A DNA stretch of 64,000 bases from Leeuwenhoekiella nanhaiensis (GTDB lineage Bacteria > Bacteroidota > Bacteroidia > Flavobacteriales > Flavobacteriaceae). Positions within the stretch are counted from its first letter, which is position 1; every line of letters begins with the position of its first letter. The position numbers and the translations under genes were made by a program. A model generated the notes under the pieces. The model was not told the DNA's origin, did not search any database, and saw only the letters and a list, made by a program, of their open reading frames with translations. Below are positions 28,657 to 37,533 of the stretch, in pieces. Location of the stretch: positions 1 through 64,000 of the forward strand of contig NZ_KZ319288.1 in NCBI RefSeq assembly GCF_002744755.1, read 5' to 3'.

Positions 28657-29682
28657 TTAAAGATGTACTTTAAACTGATTGATACGCAATTGAGACTCAC
28701 CTTTGTAGACTTCATATCCCAAATTAATTGATTTAATCCAGGCGTCGGATTTCGCCACTTTTGCATCGGCTAAATCCCGTTCCGCTTGTGGAAGGTTAGC
28801 GTATTGATAATAAGATTTACTCGCAGCAACAATATCTTTAACGTTGACCCGTACGAGTGGTGGTGTACCATTTGGTCCGTAAGGGATAAACTTAACGTGT
28901 ACTTTTTCGTCTTTAGATCCCTGATTGGCAAAGAATTTATAACGTACAGCATAGGTGTAATCTTTCCCTTTGTATCTGATGACGTAAGGCTTGATACTTA
29001 AATCAGCATTGCGTGCAAAATACCAATAGGTGAGGCGTTCGGTAGTTTCAATTTTGGGATTGTCTTCAATACTATCATTAAAATTATGCGATTCGTGCAT
29101 CACAACCAGATCATAATCCCGTAGGGAATTATCGGGTTCTGAGTCTGCAGTACCATAACTATCAAAAATAAAATTGATAGAGGCCATCCATTTATCTTCA
29201 GCGTCTAAGGCATTGGCCTGTGAAGTTTCAAACACAAAATTCATCGTAGCTGGAATGTCTTGGATTTGAACCGGCATTCCAACAGCTTCGGGGTCAGAAA
29301 CATAATACGTACCTGAGGCTTTACTGCTACCTATCGTGATATTAGGGTAAGCGTCCATACCCGTACCACCGGCATCCACATAGTCTAAGACATAATTGCC
29401 ACCCTGAGTTTCATTAAAATCTTCTGCTATGTAATACAGACTGCTAAAGCCGTCGTTCAAAGTCATTTTTATGAAATGGTTGGGTATGATTTGTTGAAAT
29501 CCTGATACGTAAACGGCTGTCCGGGTTCCATTTCCTTTACGCAGTTCTGCGCTGTCCTGTTGCGTAACCATTTCTGAGCTTTCCAGACTTAAGTCTTCTT
29601 CAGGTTGGCAGGAGTAAATGCTAAAGATTCCCGCAACTATTAAAGGAAATTTCAATCGTTTGAGTGGTAATTTAATGTTCAT
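28657..29682 (-). CDS. GH12-like (clan GH-C) surface lipoprotein with altered nucleophile
   Basis: 341-residue lipoprotein (lipobox IYSC, Cys25). By motif order it resembles GH12 endoglucanases/xyloglucanases: YPNITIGSS (111-120), the domain core IPATMNF, the strand INFIFDSYGTAD, then DYDLVVMHES at the place where GH12 has the nucleophile block E-I-M-I-W, and finally GYEVYKGES (Glu324) followed by LRINQFKV, matching the GH12 acid/base strand and closing NSF strand. The nucleophile Glu appears to be Asp191. This is a distant, by-eye assignment. The protein could be an active variant, a binding-only relative or another jelly-roll family. It faces the PUL from the minus strand. Confidence 0.5.
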   Translation of the reverse strand: MNIKLPLKRLKFPLIVAGIFSIYSCQPEEDLSLESSEMVTQQDSAELRKGNGTRTAVYVSGFQQIIPNHFIKMTLNDGFSSLYYIAEDFNETQGGNYVLDYVDAGGTGMDAYPNITIGSSKASGTYYVSDPEAVGMPVQIQDIPATMNFVFETSQANALDAEDKWMASINFIFDSYGTADSEPDNSLRDYDLVVMHESHNFNDSIEDNPKIETTERLTYWYFARNADLSIKPYVIRYKGKDYTYAVRYKFFANQGSKDEKVHVKFIPYGPNGTPPLVRVNVKDIVAASKSYYQYANLPQAERDLADAKVAKSDAWIKSINLGYEVYKGESQLRINQFKVHL

Positions 29683-29751
29683 AATAAAAAAGATTAGTTA
29701 ATGAGATTTTTGATTCTAAACGAAAAGTTTTTGTATTTGCGGTTTAAATAG

Positions 29752-29781
29752 AAAAGCTGCCCTTTTTACCGGGCAGCTTTT
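29752..29781 (-). terminator. Terminator between two minus-strand lipoprotein genes
   Basis: Perfect 11-bp stem AAAAGCTGCCC (29752-29762) / GGGCAGCTTTT (29771-29781) with an 8-base loop. On the minus strand it follows the stop of the gene at 29799 and leads into a T-rich stretch. It could also work on the plus strand. Confidence 0.75.
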
Positions 29782-29798
29782 TTTTTAAATCTAATGTA

Positions 29799-31496
29799 TT
29801 ACTGTTTTTCAACTGTAAGGTTATCAAAACGGAAACGGGTTCGATCCCGGTTTGAAGCCGTTTTGATGATATCTCCTTTGTAACGAACCAATAGATAGAA
29901 TGATCCTCCTGGAGTGAAAGTAGCTTCTTTTACTTTCCACATTTGACCGCTGGTTCCCTGATCTGCCATTTCCTGAGCAGTTTCATCAGTTCCGGAAGGG
30001 TCGTTGGCCGGATCAAAGTTTCCGCTATCTAAGGCAGTAAAGTCGATAAGTGTCCAGTTTGTACCAAGATCAGGTTGTGAGCTGCCGTCATAGGTAGTAG
30101 AATACCAGTATTCAACCTGCTGGGTGTTTTCTCCGCCACCAAAAGTATACTGCATTTCCATAGTAAAGTCGATAACATCTGTTGCAGTAGCTGCAAATTG
30201 CGGACTTACGATTGCGTTATCAATCACATACGTATTTCCTATGGCTGTGTCATCAGTACCGGTGTTTGTACCTGCATTGAAGAAGAAATCCATTCCTGCA
30301 TTTGAAACCGGTGCGGTACCATCGTTGATATTAGGTCTGTTTGCTATAGGGCCGGCATAGTTACCGGTATTACGATCTAAAGAAATGGTTTTTCCTATTT
30401 CTGCAGATTGAGCCGGGAATACGAAAGTTAAGTAGCTGTCATAAGGAGCAACAATACTTGTGGCATCATAAGCTTCAAAGTCTTCAATGTAAGGCAAGGT
30501 TAAACCTGAAGGATCAGTATCTCCGGGAGGTGTTGTTCCTGCATCTACCACTTCAAAAAGTGTTGGCTTATCATCTAAACCGCAGCCCTGATTAAATACA
30601 AAGGGATACACATCAGTAGCTCCTTCAAAAAGTGCTTTGATGTCAGCATCGGTAAAAACTCCCCGTCTGATTATTACGTTTTCAATATCACCGTAGGTAT
30701 CCAGATTATCTTCAAGTGTCAATTCTAAATAATAAGAATCTTCCCCGCTCAAGTCTGGCATAGGCAGGCATAGAGGCGCACCCGCCGCGTTAGCTTCAGC
30801 AGCATACAATACGTTTCCCGTGTTGTCTGTCCCGGTCCAGATATTTACGCTAAAATTGGCATCATAGGTAGTACCAGCATCGCAATAGTTACCTTTGATG
30901 CAAAATTCAATTGCCTGGTTAGGGATGAGGGCGAAATAAATAGCACCATAATCAAGCAGATTACGATTGTCAAAACACAATACATCTACCGGCACATAAT
31001 TATCTTCACCACCGGCTACTTCAAACGATAGAGGTAAAGCTTCCGGAACAAAGTTAGCCAGTTCGGTCTCTGCCTGTGGTGCAACCCAGATCGGATTGTC
31101 AGAAGCATCGTAAACGGCAAAATAGGTAAGGGAATAACTACCTGCACGTACGCTTAATTGCGTAGTTTCTACCGTAACAAACTCGGTAATACCATCTCCA
31201 TCCTGATCAAAAGGAGTAGGGTTGATGTTTACTCGGAACGGCTCTGCCAGAGTTCCGACATTTTCGGGACCTTCTACAACGACCATTGCATAAGCCGGAG
31301 TTTCTCCAGAACAATCTGGAATGTCAGTCAACGGACCTTTTCCTTTTTTAGATTTAGTAACCAGATCTTGCAGAACGGTGCCAAAGTTTACCATTCCTTT
31401 GACTTCGCCCGTAGAGTCTCCATCATCTTTTGAGCAGGAAGTGAGCACCAATGCAAAAACTGCCAGGGTTAAGAAAGAACGTCTAAGTGTCTTCAT
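29799..31496 (-). CDS. Large lipoprotein of unknown function with choice-of-anchor-J-like C-terminus
   Basis: 565-residue lipoprotein (lipobox LTSC, about Cys21). The N-terminal and middle part (about 35-320) is rich in beta strands and acidic residues with a few cysteines (PDCSGE, VDVLCFDN, IEFCIKGNYCDAG) and is not recognised. From about 338 a second domain begins with LPYIEDFEAYD and ends RTRFRFDNLTVEKQ. It shares the EDFE start, the YWYS or YWSD strand and the RFDNL or RCDNF end with the Calx-beta lipoprotein of the PUL. A shared role in surface glycan binding is inferred. No catalytic motif was seen. Confidence 0.7.
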   Translation of the reverse strand: MKTLRRSFLTLAVFALVLTSCSKDDGDSTGEVKGMVNFGTVLQDLVTKSKKGKGPLTDIPDCSGETPAYAMVVVEGPENVGTLAEPFRVNINPTPFDQDGDGITEFVTVETTQLSVRAGSYSLTYFAVYDASDNPIWVAPQAETELANFVPEALPLSFEVAGGEDNYVPVDVLCFDNRNLLDYGAIYFALIPNQAIEFCIKGNYCDAGTTYDANFSVNIWTGTDNTGNVLYAAEANAAGAPLCLPMPDLSGEDSYYLELTLEDNLDTYGDIENVIIRRGVFTDADIKALFEGATDVYPFVFNQGCGLDDKPTLFEVVDAGTTPPGDTDPSGLTLPYIEDFEAYDATSIVAPYDSYLTFVFPAQSAEIGKTISLDRNTGNYAGPIANRPNINDGTAPVSNAGMDFFFNAGTNTGTDDTAIGNTYVIDNAIVSPQFAATATDVIDFTMEMQYTFGGGENTQQVEYWYSTTYDGSSQPDLGTNWTLIDFTALDSGNFDPANDPSGTDETAQEMADQGTSGQMWKVKEATFTPGGSFYLLVRYKGDIIKTASNRDRTRFRFDNLTVEKQ

Positions 31497-31891
31497 AATT
31501 TTTAGTTTTAATTAAAAGTTGATTTACAAATTAAATGTTGAAGCTCCGGGTACAACGTTTTCGTAATGTGTTGCGATTTACACGATTCTTCGGTTACAAA
31601 GGTGCTTTTATCAGGTTTTAGAGAGGTCTAATTTTCGTCAGAAAGCGTTCAGGATTTGTCTATCTTTCAAAAAATCAAGCATTTATATGCGTTATTGGTA
31701 CATTTAATATCAATTTTTTGAAATCTCTTTATTATGGATAAAACTGTTAGTTTTTTAGTTGAACTGAGCTATTCGGTTTAAAAAGGTTTAAAAATTGACA
31801 AAAAGCTACCGCTCATAATCAAAGGTCTTTGCTCTTCAGGTTTCGGTTACTACTTTTCGTTTCTGGTTAATTATGACCTTGTAATCCCTCA
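31497..31891. other. 395-base divergent intergenic region
   Basis: AT-rich spacer between a minus-strand lipoprotein gene and the plus-strand GH5-like gene. It must hold both promoters, but no full TTG/TAnnTTTG pair could be placed with confidence. No ORF or strong hairpin was seen. Confidence 0.4.
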
Positions 31892-33424
31892 TTGTATCCC
31901 ATGAAACGAGTCTTTTATTTTCGCTACCTTATTTTGTTTTTGTCCTTAGTATTTTGCTCCTGTTCTACTGATGAATCTATCACTGAAACTGAAGAAGAAA
32001 CGGAAGCACCTCTGGTCACGCTGACCTTTAATGTAGAAGGCAACCTAAATGTAATTGCTGCGCAGGAACTGGAAACTGGAAGTCGTGCCACGAAACCTGC
32101 AGATCTTGTTAAAGAGGGATTCACTTTTGATGGTTGGTATTTAGACGGGGTTCTTTTTGATTTCAATACGCTTGTTGAAAAGAACATTACCTTAATCGCA
32201 CAGTTTACTCAAGTCGAAGAAACAGAATCAGATACCGCAGCGCATTTACTACCCGAAGATTTTGTGGCTGATTTAGGTAAGGGTTTTGATGTTACCTGGT
32301 CTGAGTTCACAAAGTATATGAATCTGTACAGCGAGCAGGCTGTGATTGACTTTGCTGCAGCAGGTTTTAAGAATGTACGCATTCGAATGGGAGAAGGTAA
32401 TCCCGATGCTGAATTTCTGAACCGTTTAAAAATGCAGGTAGATCATTGTTTGAAGCATGGGATTTATCCCATTTTAGCCTATCAGGGTAAATTTCTTGAA
32501 GAAGAGGCCGCAACTGATGCTGAAGCACGTGAACATTTAGTTACCTGGTGGCGTACTATGGCAGCGTATTTTAAAGACTATCCCGATGAGCTCACGTTTA
32601 ATATTCTCATTGAAATATCCGGAAACTATAAGGATAACTTTACTGCGATGAATTCGTTTTACGTAGATGTGCTTAAAGCCATACGTGAGAGCAATCCGCA
32701 TCGTATTGTAATTTTTCCACCGGTAAAAATATCAGATCCAGAACAATTGGAAAATCTTAAGATTCCCGGGGAAGATGATAAGTATACAATGGCTGAATGG
32801 CATTTTTACGCTGCAGGTCCAAATACGACGGTGGGAAATAAAAAATACTGGAATGATGGTTCTACCGCTATGGAGCGCGATAATGTTAAGCAACCCATTC
32901 AAACAGCCTTAGACTGGATGCAAAAAACCGGTTATAAAACCTGGGTTGGCGCCTGGATGGCCGGTAACTACAATAAAGGCAATGATTTTACGATACCCCA
33001 ACAAGTGGCTTTTGCAAGTTTTATGACCCGCGAACTCGATGCCGCTCAAATACCCTGGTCTATAAATGCCGGAAACAAGTATTACGATTATGAGAACCAA
33101 AAATGGTTTAATGTCACTTCAGACGCAGCAGGTATTCCGGTACGGGATGCGATTTTAGACCCCAGGACCATTGCCCTTTACAAAGACAGTTACTATAACG
33201 GCAGTGGCACGCGCTTACAACCGGGTAACTATGATGCGGCAGCATTAAAAAACCTGGGGCTCTATAAAACTTCAAGATCTATGATGATTCCGTTTGATTT
33301 TGAAGTTACGGTGTATAGTGGGGATTCCTTTGACGGCAGCGCAAAAGTTCTGACCCAAACCCAAGCAGATTTTACAGACTTTGAGATAGCTTCCTTTAAA
33401 GTAAACTATCTGAATAGCTATTAA
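31892..33424 (+). CDS. GH5-like lipoprotein with Listeria-Bacteroides repeat, nucleophile apparently missing
   Basis: 510-residue lipoprotein (Cys24 after VFCS; an alternative ATG lies three codons in). Residues about 44-107 contain a Listeria-Bacteroides repeat (Flg_new-type: GFTFDGWYLDG, NITLIAQF). From about 120 a clan-A TIM barrel of GH5 type follows: FKNVRIRMGEG, HGIYPILAYQGK, FNILIEISG, MAEWHFYAAG. Glu241 sits where the acid/base belongs, but is preceded by Ile instead of the usual Asn, and the nucleophile block LLGEFG of the neighbouring GH5 reads WVGAWMAG here (Ala354). This suggests a non-catalytic glycan-binding descendant or a changed mechanism. The gene is 3.5 kb from the main PUL. 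Confidence 0.7.
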   Translation: MYPMKRVFYFRYLILFLSLVFCSCSTDESITETEEETEAPLVTLTFNVEGNLNVIAAQELETGSRATKPADLVKEGFTFDGWYLDGVLFDFNTLVEKNITLIAQFTQVEETESDTAAHLLPEDFVADLGKGFDVTWSEFTKYMNLYSEQAVIDFAAAGFKNVRIRMGEGNPDAEFLNRLKMQVDHCLKHGIYPILAYQGKFLEEEAATDAEAREHLVTWWRTMAAYFKDYPDELTFNILIEISGNYKDNFTAMNSFYVDVLKAIRESNPHRIVIFPPVKISDPEQLENLKIPGEDDKYTMAEWHFYAAGPNTTVGNKKYWNDGSTAMERDNVKQPIQTALDWMQKTGYKTWVGAWMAGNYNKGNDFTIPQQVAFASFMTRELDAAQIPWSINAGNKYYDYENQKWFNVTSDAAGIPVRDAILDPRTIALYKDSYYNGSGTRLQPGNYDAAALKNLGLYKTSRSMMIPFDFEVTVYSGDSFDGSAKVLTQTQADFTDFEIASFKVNYLNSY

Positions 33425-33625
33425 AGAATATCTCAAATGGCTATAAAATAGTGTCTACACAAAGTAATTTAAAACCAAAGGAAGTGGCAATGAGGAATAA
33501 TGGCCTACCAGCCCATTAAACTCAGTGTCATACCGGGCGTCAGGAAGCTTATAGTATTTATCTGAAAACTGATCGTAACATTTCGTTGTATTTAGCCAAT
33601 GTCTTTTTTTAAAAGGCTGAACGCA

Positions 33626-34753
33626 TTATGGTCGGCGTTTCTTTTTATACTTGCGCCCGTACCACAACAATACTCCGGTGACCGGAAGACTGGCCGTGAT
33701 CAAACTGGCCAGAAACGCGATAATCTTTCCGGCGATACCACCAATGGCTCCCACGTGAATGTCGTAATTCATACGAAGCAGTTTTTCGGCAAATTCGGCA
33801 TCTTCATACTTACCATACACACCGGGTGTTTCCAGTTCTTCCAACGTGTTTTGGTCAAAAAACCGGTAATCGTTATTGTAATATACACCCTTGCTGTTTG
33901 TGATTTCGACGTAGATACTTTCGTCCGGCGTATTTGGATAATGCAATTCGTAAGCCGTAGCTTCAGGCGATTCCCGTTTAAGTTTGACCATCAGGGTGTC
34001 AATAGGAGCAAAGGTATTTTCAGAAACCCGGTTGGGCTCCTGATTTTTTGGAATTATAAAAGCTGCCACCTTATCGCCGCCTGCCGTTTTATACACCACA
34101 TATTTAAGCCAGTTGTAGGATACCACACAACCGGTAAAGGCGAGTACCAATGCAAAGGTGCAAATGTAAAAGCCCACAACAGTGTGCAGGTCAAAATTTT
34201 TGCGTTTCCAGCGGGTGGTTTTCTTCCAGTCAAACTTTAAGCGCTGTTTGAGATTTTTACGTTTTTTGGGTAGCCAAAGAATAAAACCCGATATAATGAT
34301 GAGTATAAACAGTAAAATGGAAGTACTTACCACGTGTTCCCCAATTCCTTTTGGGAACCAAAGCCGCATATGTCCTTTAAGGATGAAAGCAAAAAAACCG
34401 CTTAAGTGATCTTTAATTTTTAGGACTTCGCCCGAATAGGGATTTAGAAAAATGCTCTGATAAAATTCAGGATCTCCATCGTAAAAAATGACCTCTATCG
34501 CCTCATCGGCCTTCCCAAAAACCACCCCGTGAATGGTGTTTTCAGGAAAAATTGCTGAAGCTTCGGTCTTGATCATCGTAGGGGTGATCATCGCCCGGTC
34601 TTGTGGTGCTACGGTCTTATAATCATCATACAGACTTTCTACCTCATCCCTGAAAACCCAGCAACAACCTGTTACCGCAACAATAAAAACGACAATACCC
34701 GTGATCAGGCCGAGTATTTTATGAAGCTGAAAAATAAATTTTTTAAAAGTCAT
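33626..34753 (-). CDS. PepSY-associated transmembrane protein (siderophore/iron utilisation)
   Basis: 375-residue inner-membrane protein of the PepSY-TM (PF03929) type, often found beside siderophore receptors and thought to act as a periplasmic-facing reductase or accessory for iron release. Four membrane spans are visible: about 13-35, 135-160 (SILLFILIIISGFILWLP), 190-215 (VVGFYICTFALVLAFTGCVV), and near the C-terminus (IIAFLASLITASLPVTGVLLWYG). The soluble parts in between form the PepSY-like domain. The N-terminal KFIFQLHKILGLITG motif with His is typical. It lies downstream of the TonB receptor on the same strand, separated by an inverted-repeat element. Confidence 0.85.
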   Translation of the reverse strand: MTFKKFIFQLHKILGLITGIVVFIVAVTGCCWVFRDEVESLYDDYKTVAPQDRAMITPTMIKTEASAIFPENTIHGVVFGKADEAIEVIFYDGDPEFYQSIFLNPYSGEVLKIKDHLSGFFAFILKGHMRLWFPKGIGEHVVSTSILLFILIIISGFILWLPKKRKNLKQRLKFDWKKTTRWKRKNFDLHTVVGFYICTFALVLAFTGCVVSYNWLKYVVYKTAGGDKVAAFIIPKNQEPNRVSENTFAPIDTLMVKLKRESPEATAYELHYPNTPDESIYVEITNSKGVYYNNDYRFFDQNTLEELETPGVYGKYEDAEFAEKLLRMNYDIHVGAIGGIAGKIIAFLASLITASLPVTGVLLWYGRKYKKKRRP

Positions 34754-34804
34754 GTATAGAAATTTTAAAACGACACTGTCTAATAAGTCTTAGTAGCTTG
34801 AGTT

Positions 34805-34876
34805 GTCAGGTTGAGCCTGTCGAAACCGATCGTGATAATCGGTAGGTTGAAACTATTTCGACAAGCTCAATATGAC
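34805..34876. repeat. Dispersed intergenic palindromic repeat (REP-like)
   Basis: The left arm GTCAGGTTGAGCCTGTCGAAA without its last base (34805-34824) pairs with the right arm ending CTCAATATGAC (34856-34876), about 18 of 21 positions. A small inner hairpin CCGAT/ATCGG lies at 34826-34842. Repeats built on the TTGAGC...GTCGAAA core are widespread between genes in flavobacteria. Only one copy is in this window. Confidence 0.7.
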
Positions 34877-34911
34877 ATTACCCTGCTTTTTAGACAGCCT
34901 CGTCTGATAAT

Positions 34912-37332
34912 TTAAAAAGTATACGAAACATTGGCCAGAAGAGCTCTGGGTTGTTGTGGATTAATAGTCGTCCATCCCTTATAATACTCTTCATTAAAAG
35001 CATTATTCAGTTTTAATGCAATGCGGTATTGATTGGCCTGATAAAAGACTGATGCATTGGCAACGGTATATGCGGGTAGCACAAATTCGGTAGAAGGACC
35101 ATAGATAATGGTAGGACGTTCGCTGGCTCCGTTAAATCCAAACCCAAGACCAAAACCATCCAGTTTTCCTTGCTGAAATTCATAATTAGCCCAAAAATTA
35201 TAAAGTGTCTCAGGACCGGCTTCCAGAGGTCTAAGGTTGACAAGGTTTTCATTATCAGATTTGGTGGTTTTACTGTCGTTAAAGCTGTATCCGCCTCTGA
35301 TATTTAAACCTTTAACCGGGTTGGCATTAATTTCTACTTCAAAGCCTTTACTGGTCACTTCACCTCCCTGAATTCGGTTAAAAGGGGATTCAGGATCGGT
35401 TATGACCCGGTCTTTTACCGTGATATCATAATAGCTCAGCGTGGCATTCAGGCGATTATTAAAAAGATTGGTTTTGACACCAAATTCCATCTGATTGGCC
35501 TGTTCAGGATCAAAGACTTTTAAGGTTTGCTGTCCTTCTGCGGGATCACCTACCAGCTGCGGAGCAACATTGGTAAAACCATTTTGGTAATTAGCAAACA
35601 CCGAAAGCTGGTCTTTGATAGGCTGATACACGATTCCCGCTTTGGGTGAAAAGGTAGTTTGATTGTAATCATCGTCAGCAACGTTTAGGTTACCTTCATT
35701 ATCAAAATGATCGAGGCGCAGACCTACCATTGCTGATAATTGATCGGTAAAATTAATCACATCTGATGCGTAGAGGCTGTATATGTGATAGGTAGATTTT
35801 ATGTTGTTTACCCCGGCGTTTGCCAGCGCGGCATCTACAGCTGCTGTAGAAAGGGGATAGGCGGTAGTTTCGACTTCAGGGGTAAAGGGGTTGTCACCAC
35901 TGGTCTCGCCATTGGCTGTTACATTCCCGAAAAATGCGTAACCGGTACTGTTATCGGTTTGGGTTTCATTAAAGTAGTCTATACCCAAAAGTACCCGGTT
36001 GCGAATGCTGCCCAATTTGAAATCCCCATTAAAATTCTGTTGAATATCGGTGGTTTGGGTATTCGCATTCTGCTTATTGATCTGTCTGGAAAACGTGGTT
36101 CCTTCTAAGCGGCCATAATCAAAAAGGTAGGAGTAATACCCGTTAGTTGAAGTATTGCTTTTCGACAACAAGGTCTGCGACTGCCAGGCATCAGACAATT
36201 TGTAGTCCATTTCAAGACGGTAGTTCTGAGTAGGATTTTTAAGTGATAAATCATTACTGGTAAAGGAGAGCTTGTTGTTGTAGCCCAACTCTTCCAAATT
36301 TGCTGCTCTTGAGGGAGCACTTCGGTTTAAGAATAAAAAGGTAGGATTGGTTTGTTCGGCCTGTGTGATTTCACCATAAAATGAAAACGACAAGCGGTTA
36401 TTTACGCGGTATGAAAGGGAAGGAGCCACAAAGTATGATTTTCTAAAACCGGCATCCTGAAAGCTTTGGGAAGTGGTATAGGCCGTATTCAGTCTAAAAT
36501 AGATTTGATCCTTTTCGCTTAAAGCGGTGTTGAAATCTCCCACCACTTGATTGAATCCGTATGAGCCGGAGGTAAAGGAAAGTTCACCACCTGTACCCGC
36601 GTAAGGTTTTTTGGTCACTACATTGATGAGGCCGCCATACGAACTAACCGCGTTGCCAAAGAGTGTTGCAGAAGGCCCTTTAAGAACCTCAATACGTTCG
36701 ATATTTGCGGGATTGATGGTTCCGTTAGTAAGACCGGGAAGACCATTTACAAGTTGTGGCTGCACCGAAAATCCGCGTAGCGAATAGTAACCTGCGCCAT
36801 CACCACCTCTTCCGGTAGAAGTCCACAATTGTTCAACGCCCGTTGCATTTTTAAGCGCATCGTCAAAATTAGTCACTACCTGAGATTGCAATAATTCGTT
36901 GGTTATGGTGCTGTAAACCTGTGTATTTTCAAGGTCTTTAAGCGGCAGTTTTGCAACATAAGCTGTTTTTCTACGGGAGAACTTATTACGGCGCTCCCCG
37001 TCAATCACCACTTCATTGAGAATTTCGTTTCCCTCGTACATGACTAAGGTGCCCAGATCGCCAGATTGCGCATCTGTAAGTGCAACTGTGATTTCTTTAG
37101 TGCGGTAGCCCAGATACGAGAGCACGAGGGTATAATCTGAAGCCTCGAGATTAGAAATTTTGAATGTTCCGTCAGTTTGGGTTTGTGTTCCTGAAGTTGT
37201 TCCTTTTAGAAACACGTTTACTCCAGAAAGGGCTCTTCCGGTATTATCGGTGACGGTGCCTTGTAAGTTTACATTTTGGGAATAGCACCAACTACTCAGA
37301 AAAAGCATTAAGGTTGGAAGTAGAATCTTCAT
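34912..37332 (-). CDS. TonB-dependent siderophore-type receptor
   Basis: Outer-membrane receptor of the FhuA/FoxA-like group, 806 residues. It has a signal peptide (ending SWCYSQ), an N-terminal carboxypeptidase-regulatory-like domain (about 20-105), a plug (SQVVTNFDDALKNATGVEQ, YYSLRGFSV, ERIEVLKGPSATLFGN), and a 22-strand barrel ending in YTF. The RIEVLKGPSATLFG and VVTKKPY blocks and the ANASVFYQ and KLNNAFNEEYY ends are those of siderophore receptors, not SusC. A Fur-like palindrome and a good promoter lie in front, which supports iron control. The ligand is unknown. Confidence 0.9.
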   Translation of the reverse strand: MKILLPTLMLFLSSWCYSQNVNLQGTVTDNTGRALSGVNVFLKGTTSGTQTQTDGTFKISNLEASDYTLVLSYLGYRTKEITVALTDAQSGDLGTLVMYEGNEILNEVVIDGERRNKFSRRKTAYVAKLPLKDLENTQVYSTITNELLQSQVVTNFDDALKNATGVEQLWTSTGRGGDGAGYYSLRGFSVQPQLVNGLPGLTNGTINPANIERIEVLKGPSATLFGNAVSSYGGLINVVTKKPYAGTGGELSFTSGSYGFNQVVGDFNTALSEKDQIYFRLNTAYTTSQSFQDAGFRKSYFVAPSLSYRVNNRLSFSFYGEITQAEQTNPTFLFLNRSAPSRAANLEELGYNNKLSFTSNDLSLKNPTQNYRLEMDYKLSDAWQSQTLLSKSNTSTNGYYSYLFDYGRLEGTTFSRQINKQNANTQTTDIQQNFNGDFKLGSIRNRVLLGIDYFNETQTDNSTGYAFFGNVTANGETSGDNPFTPEVETTAYPLSTAAVDAALANAGVNNIKSTYHIYSLYASDVINFTDQLSAMVGLRLDHFDNEGNLNVADDDYNQTTFSPKAGIVYQPIKDQLSVFANYQNGFTNVAPQLVGDPAEGQQTLKVFDPEQANQMEFGVKTNLFNNRLNATLSYYDITVKDRVITDPESPFNRIQGGEVTSKGFEVEINANPVKGLNIRGGYSFNDSKTTKSDNENLVNLRPLEAGPETLYNFWANYEFQQGKLDGFGLGFGFNGASERPTIIYGPSTEFVLPAYTVANASVFYQANQYRIALKLNNAFNEEYYKGWTTINPQQPRALLANVSYTF

Positions 37333-37371
37333 TTGTTTTTATTTAGACTTGTTACAAATAATTAGTTTTGG

Positions 37372-37402
37372 CAAATGTATTGTCTACGTTTATTCCATCC
37401 AA
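37372..37402 (-). promoter_or_regulatory. Flavobacterial promoter of the siderophore receptor
   Basis: On the minus strand TTG (complement of 37400-37402) is followed after 20 bases by TACATTTG (complement of 37372-37379). This fits the flavobacterial TTG, 17-23 bases, TAnnTTTG consensus. It lies about 40 bases before the start codon. Confidence 0.7.
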
Positions 37403-37405
37403 ATT

Positions 37406-37424
37406 ATTTAGATAAATTCTAAAT
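37406..37424. promoter_or_regulatory. Fur-like iron box
   Basis: ATTTAGA (37406-37412), a 5-base spacer, then TCTAAAT (37418-37424): a perfect 7-bp palindrome next to the -33 element of the receptor promoter. A further ATTTAGA half-site lies at 37341. The shape resembles Fur operators; regulator identity is inferred from the siderophore-type genes. Confidence 0.6.
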
Positions 37425-37533
37425 AGAAATCTTTTTCAGAAGGTGATCTGAGCGCTAATGCGGGGTTACAGACTATTTAATGTCAGTACATTATACTGAA
37501 ATTTTAAATAAAGAAATTTTTAAATTTTTCTTG

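Noticed and set aside
33599-34240. Plus-strand ORF of 213 residues
   Set aside because: It is the complement of the PepSY membrane protein; the residues are rich in Phe, Cys and His as expected of a shadow frame.
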